A program made the translations under genes and the position numbers. Below, piece after piece: positions 8,500-16,866 of a DNA stretch of 64,000 bases; the first letter of the stretch is position 1, and each line of letters begins with the position of its first letter. This stretch comes from JAMXLO01 sp036265005. GTDB lineage: Bacteria > Pseudomonadota > Alphaproteobacteria > Acetobacterales > Acetobacteraceae. The notes under the pieces are model-generated. The model searched no databases. It worked only from the letters and a program-made list of their open reading frames with translations, and was not told the origin of the DNA. The stretch is from contig DATAPW010000030.1 of assembly GCA_036265005.1 (NCBI GenBank), positions 5,753-69,752 of the forward strand. Reading direction: 5' to 3'.

Positions 8500-9738
8500 T
8501 CACGAGGCGGGGGCTATCCCCACATACTTGAACTGGTGCACCACGTCACCCATCGGATATTTCGCATCGTACTGCACCTGGAATATCGACACGGTCTTGG
8601 AATTCAGGTCACCGTTCGCGTCGAACGACACTTGCCCCTGCATGAGATCGAGCTTCGTCGTCTGCATCGCGTCCCGCACACTGGCACGGTTCACCGGCTT
8701 GCCCGATTGCGCCACCCGGCTGATCGCATCGAGGACCACCTGCGTGGCATCGTAATAGGTGATCGAATAGTCGGCCGGCTGCTTGCCGGTTTTGGCATTG
8801 AAGCGCTCGACCCAGCCCCGGACATCGGGCTCATCAAGCACGTGCGCGGCAGCAGAGGTGCCATACCATCCCTGGATCGCCGGCATCGCCCCACCCGTCA
8901 GCATGTCCGGCGTGTGCACGCCATCGCCGCCGCCTTTCGCGATGTCGGGCATGATGTCGTATGATTGCTTCACGACCTTCGCGCCGGCCAACGGATCGCC
9001 GCCATAGTACAGCGCCTGCGTGCCAAGACTCTTGGCGCGCGTCAGCACCGCGGTGTAGTCGGCATTCAACGGATCGAGCCGGTCGCGGATCAGCACGGTC
9101 ATGCCCTTCTTCGCGGCCTGGGCCGCGAATGCATCCGCCATGCCGACGCCATAGGCACCGCCATCGTCCAGCACCACGACCTTCTGCAGCTTCAGCACCT
9201 CGGCGACGTAGTTGGCAAAGTTGGGACCCTGATAGGCATCTGTGGTCACCGTGCGGAAGAAGATCGGCAATCCAGCCGGGCGATAGATCTGTGCGAATTT
9301 AGGATCGTTCAGGTCGGGGTTGGTGGCGCTGCCGCTGATCGTGGCCATGCCGGCCTGACTGAAGATCGGACACATTGCCTTGGCTGACCCACTGTTGAGC
9401 GGTCCGACCGCCGCAACGACCGATGGATCGTTGACCATCTTGCGCGCATTCGTGGCGGCCTGTGCCGGATCGTACTGCCCGGTGGTGGGCGACGCATCAT
9501 CCAGAATCAGCGTCCGCAATTTGTAGCCGGCAACGCCGCCCTTCTCGTTTGCTTCGTCGATGGCGTACACGATCGCATCGCGCGCCTGGCCGGCCTGTAA
9601 TGCGAGGGTGCCGGTCAACGGGAAACTCATGCCGATGGTCAGCAGCCTCTCCTGGGCAGGCGCAGTACGGATGAGCGCTGGAGCAAGCGCGGCAGAGCCA
9701 ATCAGTCGGACTGTGTTGCGACGCGATAGGCTTGACAT
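8500..9738 (-). CDS. ABC transporter substrate-binding protein, branched-chain amino acid (Peripla_BP_6) type
   Basis: A 412-residue periplasmic binding protein. The N-terminus MSSLSRRNTVRLIG...APAQE has a twin-basic n-region and a hydrophobic core ending near Ala-Gln-Glu, a normal export signal. The mature part begins RLLTIGMSFPLTGTLA and has AVVAAVGPLNSGSAKAM-like text (VVAAVGPLNSGSA), GVGMADAFAAQAAKKGM and GDPLAGAKVVKQSYDI, the pattern of LivK-type type I periplasmic binding proteins. The matching permeases and ATPases are not in the window. ATG 9738 was chosen because GGGGAGA lies 7-9 bases upstream and the signal peptide starts there; the longer in-frame extension would overlap the divergent M20 gene. 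Shares a 133-base divergent promoter region with that gene. Confidence 0.9.
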   Translation of the reverse strand: MSSLSRRNTVRLIGSAALAPALIRTAPAQERLLTIGMSFPLTGTLALQAGQARDAIVYAIDEANEKGGVAGYKLRTLILDDASPTTGQYDPAQAATNARKMVNDPSVVAAVGPLNSGSAKAMCPIFSQAGMATISGSATNPDLNDPKFAQIYRPAGLPIFFRTVTTDAYQGPNFANYVAEVLKLQKVVVLDDGGAYGVGMADAFAAQAAKKGMTVLIRDRLDPLNADYTAVLTRAKSLGTQALYYGGDPLAGAKVVKQSYDIMPDIAKGGGDGVHTPDMLTGGAMPAIQGWYGTSAAAHVLDEPDVRGWVERFNAKTGKQPADYSITYYDATQVVLDAISRVAQSGKPVNRASVRDAMQTTKLDLMQGQVSFDANGDLNSKTVSIFQVQYDAKYPMGDVVHQFKYVGIAPAS

Positions 9739-9871
9739 TGTAGCGTCTCCCCGGTGCTTCGTTCTGCATATCTTAGCAGCGAACGGCCAGTGCCGGCCAT
9801 GCGTGCCTTTCCAATTCCGGGACAGCATGGTACAGACGTGCAATCGTGTCATGTGGGCGGAGCAACGGCCG

Positions 9872-11383
9872 ATGGGTGAAGTGAACACCGGCGTGCTGAA
9901 GACGCGCGTAATTGAGCTGGTGAATGAGCATGCCAAGCTCGCGCAGGTGGTCAACGACAGCCTGTTCTCATTCGGCGAACTCGGATTCCACGAGGTCGAA
10001 ACAGCGAAGTTCCTGACCGCCACGCTGGAACGTCATGGCTTCAAGGTCGAACGCGGGGTCGCCGGCATGCCGACCGGCTGGGTGGCGCGTTGGGGTTCGG
10101 GTGGGCCGGTGATCGCACTCGGCAGCGATACCGATGCGCTGCCGAATGTTTCACAGAAGCCTGGCGTGGCGTACCACGAGCCATTGGTAGATGGCGGCCC
10201 GGGACACGGCGAGGGGCACAATTCCGGCCAGGCGGTGAACATCGCCGCGGCGCTCGCGCTGAAGGAGCTGATGCAGAACGAAGGCATTCCGGGCACCTTG
10301 ATGCTGTGGCCCGGCATTGCCGAGGAACTGCTGGCGGGCAAGGCGTTCCAGGTGCGCGATGGATTGTTCGAGGGCGTGGACGCGGTGCTGTTCACCCATG
10401 TCGGGCACAATATGGAAACCGGCTGGGGCGAGGTGCGCGGCGCCGGCGGACTGATCTCGGTGGAATACGCGTTTCACGGTGCGTCGGCGCATGCTGCAGC
10501 GGCACCATGGCGGGGTCGCAGCGCGCTCGATGCGGTCGAGCTGATGAACATGGGCTGGAACGTACGGCGCGAGCATCTCCGTCCGGAACAGCGTTCGCAT
10601 TACATTATCACTTATGGCGGCGAGCAGCCGAACGTCGTGCCGGCACTGGCAAAGGTCTGGTACTACATTCGCGAAACCGACGTCGAGAACGTCCGCAAGA
10701 ACTTCGACATCTGCAATCGCATCGCCGAGGGCGCGGCGATGATGACGGATACCGAGGTGACGCGCCGCATGCTGGGAGCGTCGTGGCCACGGCACTACAA
10801 TCGGGTGCTGGCTGAGACGCTGCAATCCAATATCGAGCGCGTCGGGCTGCCGACCTGGAGCGAAGACGATGAAGCCTTTGCGCGCGCGGTACAGCGCGCA
10901 GCGGGCGGCGCCGAGGTGGGACTTGCGAAGAAGCTCGCACCGATTTCCACCAGCCCGTTCAGTCCGGGCACCGACGATATCGGCGACGTGTCCTGGGTGG
11001 TGCCGACGGTGCAGCTTCGCTACCCGGCGAACATGGCAAGCCTGCCCGGCCATCACTGGTCCAATGCAATGGCGATGGCGACTCCGATCGCGCACAAGGG
11101 TGTCGTCGCCGGCGCCAAGGTGGTCGCCGCGACCGTGCTGGACCTGCTGTTGCAGCCGGACCTGATCAGCGAGACGAAGCGTTACTTCACCGAGGTTCAG
11201 ACCAAGGACAAGACGTACGAACCGTTCATCGGGCCGGATGACAAGCCGCCGATCGATCTCAATCAAGTGTCGATGGACAAGTTCCGTCCGCTGATGCGGC
11301 CATTCTACTATGACGCGAGCAGACACGACACGTATCTGGAGCAGTTGGGCGTGAACTACCCTGTGCTGGAGCGCCCGGCCTGA
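9872..11383 (+). CDS. M20 family amidohydrolase, AbgB-like (p-aminobenzoyl-glutamate hydrolase subunit B-like)
   Basis: A 503-residue soluble metallohydrolase. GSDTDALP (about residues 76-83), PGHGEGHNSGQAVN (about 110-123), and WPGIAEELLAGKAF supply the expected metal-site and catalytic glutamate positions; the dimerisation insert starts at SVEYAFHGASAHAAAAPW. Family members split amide bonds such as in p-aminobenzoyl-glutamate. In this protein the usual HxCGHN metal motif reads HGEGHN, Glu in place of Cys. ATG 9872 has GCGGAG 9-10 bases upstream; ATG 9851 is in frame but has no ribosome binding site. The next gene follows after 16 bases, so it is probably the first gene of a six-gene plus-strand run. 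Confidence 0.88.
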   Translation: MGEVNTGVLKTRVIELVNEHAKLAQVVNDSLFSFGELGFHEVETAKFLTATLERHGFKVERGVAGMPTGWVARWGSGGPVIALGSDTDALPNVSQKPGVAYHEPLVDGGPGHGEGHNSGQAVNIAAALALKELMQNEGIPGTLMLWPGIAEELLAGKAFQVRDGLFEGVDAVLFTHVGHNMETGWGEVRGAGGLISVEYAFHGASAHAAAAPWRGRSALDAVELMNMGWNVRREHLRPEQRSHYIITYGGEQPNVVPALAKVWYYIRETDVENVRKNFDICNRIAEGAAMMTDTEVTRRMLGASWPRHYNRVLAETLQSNIERVGLPTWSEDDEAFARAVQRAAGGAEVGLAKKLAPISTSPFSPGTDDIGDVSWVVPTVQLRYPANMASLPGHHWSNAMAMATPIAHKGVVAGAKVVAATVLDLLLQPDLISETKRYFTEVQTKDKTYEPFIGPDDKPPIDLNQVSMDKFRPLMRPFYYDASRHDTYLEQLGVNYPVLERPA

Positions 11384-11399
11384 TCCTGGGGGAAGTCCA

Positions 11400-12359
11400 A
11401 TGGCAATCATCGTTGGCAGCGGCGAATATCGCTACGAGCAGATCGACAACTGGGCGAAGGTGCCAACCGGCTGGTCGCTGCGCGAAGTCGGCGCGGTGGG
11501 CGTGGACCAGCAGGACAACGTCTACGTGTTCAACCGCGGCGAACATCCGATGATGGTGTTCGACCGCGACGGCAACTTCCTGCGCGCCTGGGGTGAAGGG
11601 CTGTTTCCCCGCGCGCACGGTCTGCACATGGCGCCCGACGGCACCGTATTCCTGACGGATGATGGCGACCACTCGGTGCGGCAATTCACGCTGGACGGGA
11701 AGGTGCTGCTGACGCTGGGTACACCGGGCAAGCCGGCGCCGTTCATGGGCGGAGAGCCGTTCCATCGCTGCACCCACACCGCTTTGTCGCCGCAGGGCGA
11801 CATCTACGTGTCGGACGGCTACGGCAACGCACGCGTGCACAAATACGCGCCCGATGGACGGCACCTGATGTCGTGGGGCGAATCCGGCACGGAGCCTGGC
11901 CAGTTCAACCTGGCGCATAACATTTCCTGCGATCCGGACGGCTGGGTCTATGTCGCCGATCGCGAGAACCATCGCATCCAGGTGTTCGACGGCAACGGTC
12001 GCTACGAAGCGCAGTTTAACAACCTGCACCGGCCATGCGGCATGTTCATGCCGTACTGCTCGTGCCCGATCTGCTACGTGGGCGAACTCGGTCCGGCGAC
12101 GCGGACCAACCGCAACTATCCCAATCTCGGGCCGCGCCTGTCGATCATCGACAACAAGGGCAACCTGCTGGCGCGCATCGGCGGCCAGCATCCCGGCACC
12201 GGCCCCACCGACTATATCGGTCCGCACGGCCTGTGCGTGGATTCGCATGGCGACATCTATATCGGCGAGGTGTCCCGCACACTGTGGCCGCAGTACTGGT
12301 CGGACCAGCCGGTGCCAGACGATGTGCGCTGCCTGCGCAAACTTCGCAAAATCAGTTGA
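11400..12359 (+). CDS. NHL-repeat six-bladed beta-propeller protein
   Basis: A 319-residue protein built of repeated blades with the pattern VDQQDNVYVFNRG, DRDGNFLRAWGEG, SPQGDIYVSDGYGNARVHKYAPDGRHLMSWG and DPDGWVYVADRENHRIQVFDGNG, the NHL-repeat signature (as in peptidyl-alpha-hydroxyglycine alpha-amidating lyase and related enzymes). There is no signal peptide. A conserved-looking cysteine cluster YCSCPICYVGE sits between blades near residue 220. NHL propellers serve as lyases, lactonases or binding platforms; the enzymatic role here is not established. GGGGGAAG lies 5-9 bases before ATG 11400. It sits between an amidohydrolase and a PLP-dependent lyase, so a role in the same catabolic pathway is likely but inferred. 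Confidence 0.85.
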   Translation: MAIIVGSGEYRYEQIDNWAKVPTGWSLREVGAVGVDQQDNVYVFNRGEHPMMVFDRDGNFLRAWGEGLFPRAHGLHMAPDGTVFLTDDGDHSVRQFTLDGKVLLTLGTPGKPAPFMGGEPFHRCTHTALSPQGDIYVSDGYGNARVHKYAPDGRHLMSWGESGTEPGQFNLAHNISCDPDGWVYVADRENHRIQVFDGNGRYEAQFNNLHRPCGMFMPYCSCPICYVGELGPATRTNRNYPNLGPRLSIIDNKGNLLARIGGQHPGTGPTDYIGPHGLCVDSHGDIYIGEVSRTLWPQYWSDQPVPDDVRCLRKLRKIS

Positions 12360-12374
12360 GCCTGGAGTTCCGTG

Positions 12375-13442
12375 ATGTCGTATGAGCCGAAGCGGTTCGA
12401 TTTCTCTATCCCCGTCCGCATCAACCTGTCCTCGGATACGCAGACCAAGCCTACGCGCGCCATGAAGGAGGCGATGATGGCGGCCGAGGTGGGTGACGAG
12501 CAGATGGGCTCGGATCCCACCATCTGGGAATTGTGCGATCGCTCCGCCGCCCTGCTTGGCAAGGAGGCGGCAATGTTCCTGCCGTCGGGCACGATGTGCA
12601 ACCAGGTGGCGATCGCGACACATTGCCGGCCGGGCGAGGAGATCCTCGCGCACGAATCGTCGCACATCCTGTCCAGCGAGGGTGGTGCGCCGGCGGCGAT
12701 TGCCGGCGCGCTGATCAAGGGCCTGACCGGCGACCGCGGCATGTTCACGGTGGACACGTTGGAGGAGGCGATCCGTCCGGTGTCGCGCTATTCGCCGACG
12801 CAGCGGCTGGTGGAAGTGGAGCAGACCGCCAACCGCGGCGGCGGCGCGTGCTGGAGCGTGGATGCGCTGCATGCGGTGACCAAGGCGGCGCACGCACATG
12901 GGCTGTCCACTCACATGGATGGCGCGCGGTTGATGAATGCTGCGGTGGCGCTGGGCGTGCCGGCATCCGACATCACCGAGGGCTGCGATTCGGTGTGGCT
13001 GGATTTCACCAAGGGCCTGTCTGCACCTTTGGGCGCCGTGCTGGCCGGCTCGAAGGAGTTCATCGGCCAGGCCTGGCGCTGGAAGCAGCGGCTCGGCGGA
13101 TCGATGCGGCAGGGGGGCATCTGCGCCGCCGCGTGTATCTACGCGCTGCAGCACAACATCGACCGTCTGGCCGAGGACCATGCCAACGCAAAGTCGCTGG
13201 CGCGCGGGATGGCGCAGATTCCCGGGATCACGGTGGAGATGCCGGAGACCAACCTGGTGTTCTTCGACACCCAGGGCACCGGCATGACTGCGGATTCCTT
13301 CGCCGGCAAGCTGCGCAAGGAAGGCGTGCTGGTGTCAACATCAGGCCGATATCGCGCGCGCGCCTGCCTGCATCTCGATGTGACCGCCGCGCAGGTGGCT
13401 GATGCGCTGTCGGTGATGAAGCAGGTGGTCAACGCGGCCTGA
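12375..13442 (+). CDS. Threonine aldolase / beta-eliminating lyase family PLP enzyme
   Basis: A 355-residue fold type I PLP enzyme. Near the N-terminus INLSSDTQTKPTRAM and GDEQMGSDPT match low-specificity threonine aldolases; ICAAACIYAL and SRYSPTQRLVEVEQTANRGGG follow; the PLP lysine is in LDFTKGLSAPLGAVLAG. The family cleaves threonine or beta-hydroxy amino acids to glycine and an aldehyde, but several members act as other beta-eliminating lyases, so the true substrate is open. ATG 12375 is 7 bases after GGAG (12364-12367); a GTG three bases earlier is an alternative. The permease gene starts 2 bases after the stop, so this enzyme probably acts on material brought in by that transporter or is simply cotranscribed. 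Confidence 0.88.
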   Translation: MSYEPKRFDFSIPVRINLSSDTQTKPTRAMKEAMMAAEVGDEQMGSDPTIWELCDRSAALLGKEAAMFLPSGTMCNQVAIATHCRPGEEILAHESSHILSSEGGAPAAIAGALIKGLTGDRGMFTVDTLEEAIRPVSRYSPTQRLVEVEQTANRGGGACWSVDALHAVTKAAHAHGLSTHMDGARLMNAAVALGVPASDITEGCDSVWLDFTKGLSAPLGAVLAGSKEFIGQAWRWKQRLGGSMRQGGICAAACIYALQHNIDRLAEDHANAKSLARGMAQIPGITVEMPETNLVFFDTQGTGMTADSFAGKLRKEGVLVSTSGRYRARACLHLDVTAAQVADALSVMKQVVNAA

Positions 13443-13444
13443 CG

Positions 13445-15145
13445 GTGACGCGTGGCCGCGTTTTCGTCACGCTGCTCCTGGTCGTCACCAGCCTGCTGAT
13501 CGTCCTGCCGGTCGCCGTACTGGCAATCGGTTCCTTCCTGTCGGAACCGCCGCGCGCACTGCACTTTGCGTTCTCCGGCCTGACGTTCGGCAACTACATC
13601 GCCGTACTGGGCTCGCCGGGATTCTGGCGACTGCTTGCCACCACGATCACGCTCGCGGTCTTCGGCACCGCCGGTGCGGTGGTGTTCGGCGTGGTACTGG
13701 CATGGCTCGCTGTGCGTACCGATGTGCCTGGCCGGCGCATCCTTGAAGCCGTGGCAATCACGCCGATGTTCATCCCACCGCTGGTGGGCGCCTTTGCCTG
13801 GGACATCCTGGCATCGCCGAAGAGCGGCATCATCAACATCCTGGCACGCTCGATCGGCATCCCGCAGGCGGTCAACGTCTATTCCCTGACCGGCATCGGC
13901 TTCGTGTTCGCGATCTACTACTGCCCCTATGTGTTCCTGTTCGTCGCAGCGGCGTTGCGCAACATGGATGCCGTGCTCGAGGAAGCTGCGCGCATGGTCG
14001 GCGCAGGCCGCCTGCGCACCATCGTCGATATCACGATCCCTCTGATCCTGCCTGCGTTCTGGTCTGCCGGGCTGCTGGTCTTCGTGCTGCTGATCGAGAT
14101 CTTCGCCATCCCCGCAGTGCTGGCCGAACCTGGCGGGATCCATGTGCTGTCGGTCCGCATCTGGGAACTGGTGGGCTTCACGCCACCGAAGGTGAACGAG
14201 GCATCGGCTCTCGGCGTGTTGCTGCTGCTGATCACCGTGACGCTCGTGCTGCTGCAGAACCGCGTGCTGGCGCAGCGCAGTTTCATCACGGTGTCGGGCA
14301 AGGGACAGCGCCGCGAGCCGACCCGCCTGGGCGCCTGGCGCTGGCCGCTCTGCGCGCTGGGCTTCACCTATCTGGTGATTGCCGTGCTGCTGCCCTTCCT
14401 GGCACTGCTGTTGATCGCCTTGCGCCGCAACCTGTTCTTTGCCAACGCAAAGGCGCTGTTCAACCCGGCGCAATTTTCGTTCGCGCAATTCGGCGTCGCA
14501 TTCGGCGATCCGGTCGTGCGTTTGTCGCTGGCCAACTCGCTGCTGGTATCGTGCGGCACGATCATGCTGGGCTGCACGCTGTACTTCGCCGTGGCCTACA
14601 CCGTGCACCGCACCCGCCTGCCGGGACGCCGCGCGCTCGACATCATCTCGATCATGCCGGTCGCCATTCCCGGCCTGATCATCGGGCTCGGTTATCTTTG
14701 GTCCTGGATCACGCTGCCGATCGGATTGTACGGCACCGTGTGGATCATCATCCTTGCCTACATCTCGCAGTTCTCGCCGCAAGGCGTGCGGGCGATCGCC
14801 GCGTCGCTGGTGCAGATCCACCCGGAACTGGAGGAGTGTTCGCGCCTGTGTGGTGCAGGCATGCTGCGAACGCTGCGGCACGTGGTGATCCCGCTGGCAT
14901 GGCCTGGCGTGCTGGCGGCAATGATCCTGCTGCTGGTGCTGTCGTTCCGCGAATTCGCGACAGCGCTGTTCCTCTACACGTCGGCCACGCAGGTGTTCTC
15001 GCTGACCATGTTCGACGTGTGGGAGCGTGGCTCGACAAACCTGGTGGCGGCGATGGCACTGATCCAGGCCGGCATGCTGCTGTCGATCGTGCTGGTGGGT
15101 CAGCGCTTCTCCCGTGGCGCAACGGTCGCACCCGGTCCATCATGA
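13445..15145 (+). CDS. Iron(III)/thiamine-type ABC transporter permease, two fused transmembrane domains
   Basis: A 566-residue inner-membrane protein made of two homologous permease halves of about 270 residues, each with six predicted helices. Each half has its own EAA-loop: EEAARMVGAGRLRTIVDITI in the first and LEECSRLCGAGMLRTLRHVV in the second, where the ATPase docks. Such fused permeases are typical of the FbpB/ThiP/putrescine-type importer group. GTG 13445 follows the upstream stop by 2 bases. The stop overlaps ATG 15142 but the binding protein more likely starts at 15163. No ATP-binding subunit is encoded next to it, which is unusual; the importer must borrow an ATPase from elsewhere or its gene has moved. 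Confidence 0.93.
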   Translation: MTRGRVFVTLLLVVTSLLIVLPVAVLAIGSFLSEPPRALHFAFSGLTFGNYIAVLGSPGFWRLLATTITLAVFGTAGAVVFGVVLAWLAVRTDVPGRRILEAVAITPMFIPPLVGAFAWDILASPKSGIINILARSIGIPQAVNVYSLTGIGFVFAIYYCPYVFLFVAAALRNMDAVLEEAARMVGAGRLRTIVDITIPLILPAFWSAGLLVFVLLIEIFAIPAVLAEPGGIHVLSVRIWELVGFTPPKVNEASALGVLLLLITVTLVLLQNRVLAQRSFITVSGKGQRREPTRLGAWRWPLCALGFTYLVIAVLLPFLALLLIALRRNLFFANAKALFNPAQFSFAQFGVAFGDPVVRLSLANSLLVSCGTIMLGCTLYFAVAYTVHRTRLPGRRALDIISIMPVAIPGLIIGLGYLWSWITLPIGLYGTVWIIILAYISQFSPQGVRAIAASLVQIHPELEECSRLCGAGMLRTLRHVVIPLAWPGVLAAMILLLVLSFREFATALFLYTSATQVFSLTMFDVWERGSTNLVAAMALIQAGMLLSIVLVGQRFSRGATVAPGPS

Positions 15146-15162
15146 TGCGAAGGAAACCCCGG

Positions 15163-16212
15163 ATGTCACCTCGCAGTCTTATCCTGTCCGTGTCGCTGTC
15201 ATGCCTGCTTGGCACGGCAACCGTCCAGGCACAGCAACCCGCGGTGGATGGCGAGACGATTGCCACGCCGGACCTGGTCAAGGCGGCCTGCGACGAGGGC
15301 GCGGTCACTTACTACACGGCCCAGAGCGACGATGATGAACGGGCAATCGCCCGGCCGTTCCAGCAGCGGTTTCCCTGCGTATCGGTATCGGTGATCAGCG
15401 CCGTGACCGGCCGCCTGTACGAGCGGATCGAGACCGAATTCCAGGCCGGCAAGGTGGTCGGCGACGTGGCGATCCTCACCGATGAAGCCCTGGTACAGAA
15501 GCTGATCGACGCCAAACGGATCCGGCCATGGAACTCGCCCGTGGCAGCGCAGTATCCGGCATCCGCGAAGCTGGAGGGCTGGTGGTATGCGGCCTCCGGC
15601 TCGATCATGATCCCGGTCTACAACACCGATTCGGTCGGCAAACAGGATGCGCCGAAGTCTTGGCAGGACCTGCTCGATCCCAAGTGGCAGGGCAAGCTCG
15701 CCACTTCACCGATCACCATCGGCGGCACCGCCTGGGCGGCGTTCGACTTCCTTAAGGAGAAGTTCGGGCGCGACTACCTGGTCAGGTTTGCCGCGCAGCA
15801 GCCGAAACTCCTGCCGGCGTATAACCAGGTCGTGCTGTCCATCGCGCGAGGAGAGCAATCCATCGGCGTCGTCTCGGCGCTGAACGAGTACCCGCTGCGC
15901 GTCGCACAAGGCGCACCGATCGCACCGGTGTATCCGCCGGAAGGCAGTCCCTATACCAACTACCCGATGGTCCTGCTGGCGAACTCGCCGCATCCGCACG
16001 CGGCGGAACTGTTCGCCAACTGGTATCTCTCGAAAGAAGGCCAGACCACCTTGGTGAAGCAGCGCGGCGCGTATTCGGTACGCGCTGACGTTACGCCAGC
16101 CGCGGGCAATCCACCGCTGGCGCAACTGCATCCCTGGAGCCCGGGACACGTCACCGCGCAGGCGCACGACGCTCTGGTGGCCGAGGTCAGCCAGATCCTC
16201 GGTTCACGCTGA
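15163..16212 (+). CDS. Extracellular solute-binding protein, iron(III)/spermidine-type (ABC importer)
   Basis: A 349-residue periplasmic protein. MSPRSLILSVSLSCLLGTATVQAQQ is a standard signal peptide cut after AQA-Q or VQA. The mature part has AVTYYTAQSDDDERAIARPFQQ, GRLYERIETEFQAGKVVGDVAILTD, and KSWQDLLDPKWQGKLATSP, diagnostic for the FbpA/AfuA-like binding-protein family. The ligand need not be iron; phosphonate, thiamine and sugar-phosphate binders share this fold. ATG 15163 has GAAGGAA 7-8 bases upstream and starts the signal peptide; ATG 15142, overlapping the permease stop, is possible but would add a basic heptapeptide. It is the last gene of the plus-strand run, convergent with the next gene 16 bases away. 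Confidence 0.9.
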   Translation: MSPRSLILSVSLSCLLGTATVQAQQPAVDGETIATPDLVKAACDEGAVTYYTAQSDDDERAIARPFQQRFPCVSVSVISAVTGRLYERIETEFQAGKVVGDVAILTDEALVQKLIDAKRIRPWNSPVAAQYPASAKLEGWWYAASGSIMIPVYNTDSVGKQDAPKSWQDLLDPKWQGKLATSPITIGGTAWAAFDFLKEKFGRDYLVRFAAQQPKLLPAYNQVVLSIARGEQSIGVVSALNEYPLRVAQGAPIAPVYPPEGSPYTNYPMVLLANSPHPHAAELFANWYLSKEGQTTLVKQRGAYSVRADVTPAAGNPPLAQLHPWSPGHVTAQAHDALVAEVSQILGSR

Positions 16213-16228
16213 GCGCGTCGCGCCATGA

Positions 16229-16720
16229 TCAGCGCGTGTTGGCAGCGTTCGGCGGACTAGCATTGGCGGACGGAGGATTATTGTTGGGCGCGATGCTGTT
16301 GTTCGGCGGCGGATTGTAGTTGCTGCCGTAGCGTTGGCTTGCCGGAGACTGGGCACTGCCCGTGTTCTGGCCCGCGTTCGGGTTGGTACCCATGTCGAGC
16401 GCGGCGATGGTATCCGGGTCCAGCTTGCCGGTCGCATTCAGGTTGTGCTGCTGCTGGTAGCTGCGCACCGCGGCTTCCGTCGCAGGCCCCCAGACTCCGT
16501 CCACCCGACCGGTGTACAGGCCCTGCTGCTGCAGCTTCTGCTGCACCTGCTGGGTGGTATCCGGTGTCAGTTCGGACGCCGATGGCGCGGCGGCATAGCT
16601 CTGGCTTGGATAGCTGGCGCGGCTGCTTCGGCTGTTCTCGTCGCCGAACATCGAGCAGGCTGGCAGCACGGCAACGCTGGACAGCGCCAACAACGCGGCA
16701 AGGTTGCGGACCTTGATCAT
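16229..16720 (-). CDS. Peptidoglycan-binding (PG_binding_1) lipoprotein
   Basis: A 163-residue exported lipoprotein. Signal MIKVRNLAALLALSSVAV ends in the lipobox LPAC (Cys near residue 22). After a Ser-rich linker there is one PG_binding_1 domain (about residues 55-110): VQQKLQQQGLYTGRVDGVWG then TEAAVRSYQQQHNLNATGKL. The C-terminal 50 residues are low-complexity, rich in Asn, Pro, Gly and Gln, probably disordered. Likely anchors itself to the outer membrane and binds cell-wall peptidoglycan. TTCCAAGGAGATTGCC precedes the ATG on the minus strand, with a good AAGGAG. A single-gene unit, flanked by the convergent importer and the glycosyltransferase gene. Confidence 0.88.
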   Translation of the reverse strand: MIKVRNLAALLALSSVAVLPACSMFGDENSRSSRASYPSQSYAAAPSASELTPDTTQQVQQKLQQQGLYTGRVDGVWGPATEAAVRSYQQQHNLNATGKLDPDTIAALDMGTNPNAGQNTGSAQSPASQRYGSNYNPPPNNSIAPNNNPPSANASPPNAANTR

Positions 16721-16866
16721 GGCAATCTCCTTGGAAGGTCAGCACAAATCGGCGTGCCGCCAACGATCAGAGCGGCACGCTTGATCACTCACATTGCAGA
16801 ACTGATGCAATTGCTCCCCGGTTGCCGCGGGAACCGGATTGTGAAGCGGTTACCGTCGCGCCTTGG

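Noticed and set aside
11259..14881. Long minus-strand open frames opposite the amidohydrolase, NHL, PLP enzyme and permease genes
   Set aside because: They are antisense to clearly homologous genes; long antisense frames are common in GC-rich DNA, and their translations are rich in Arg, His, Gln and Ala without any motif.
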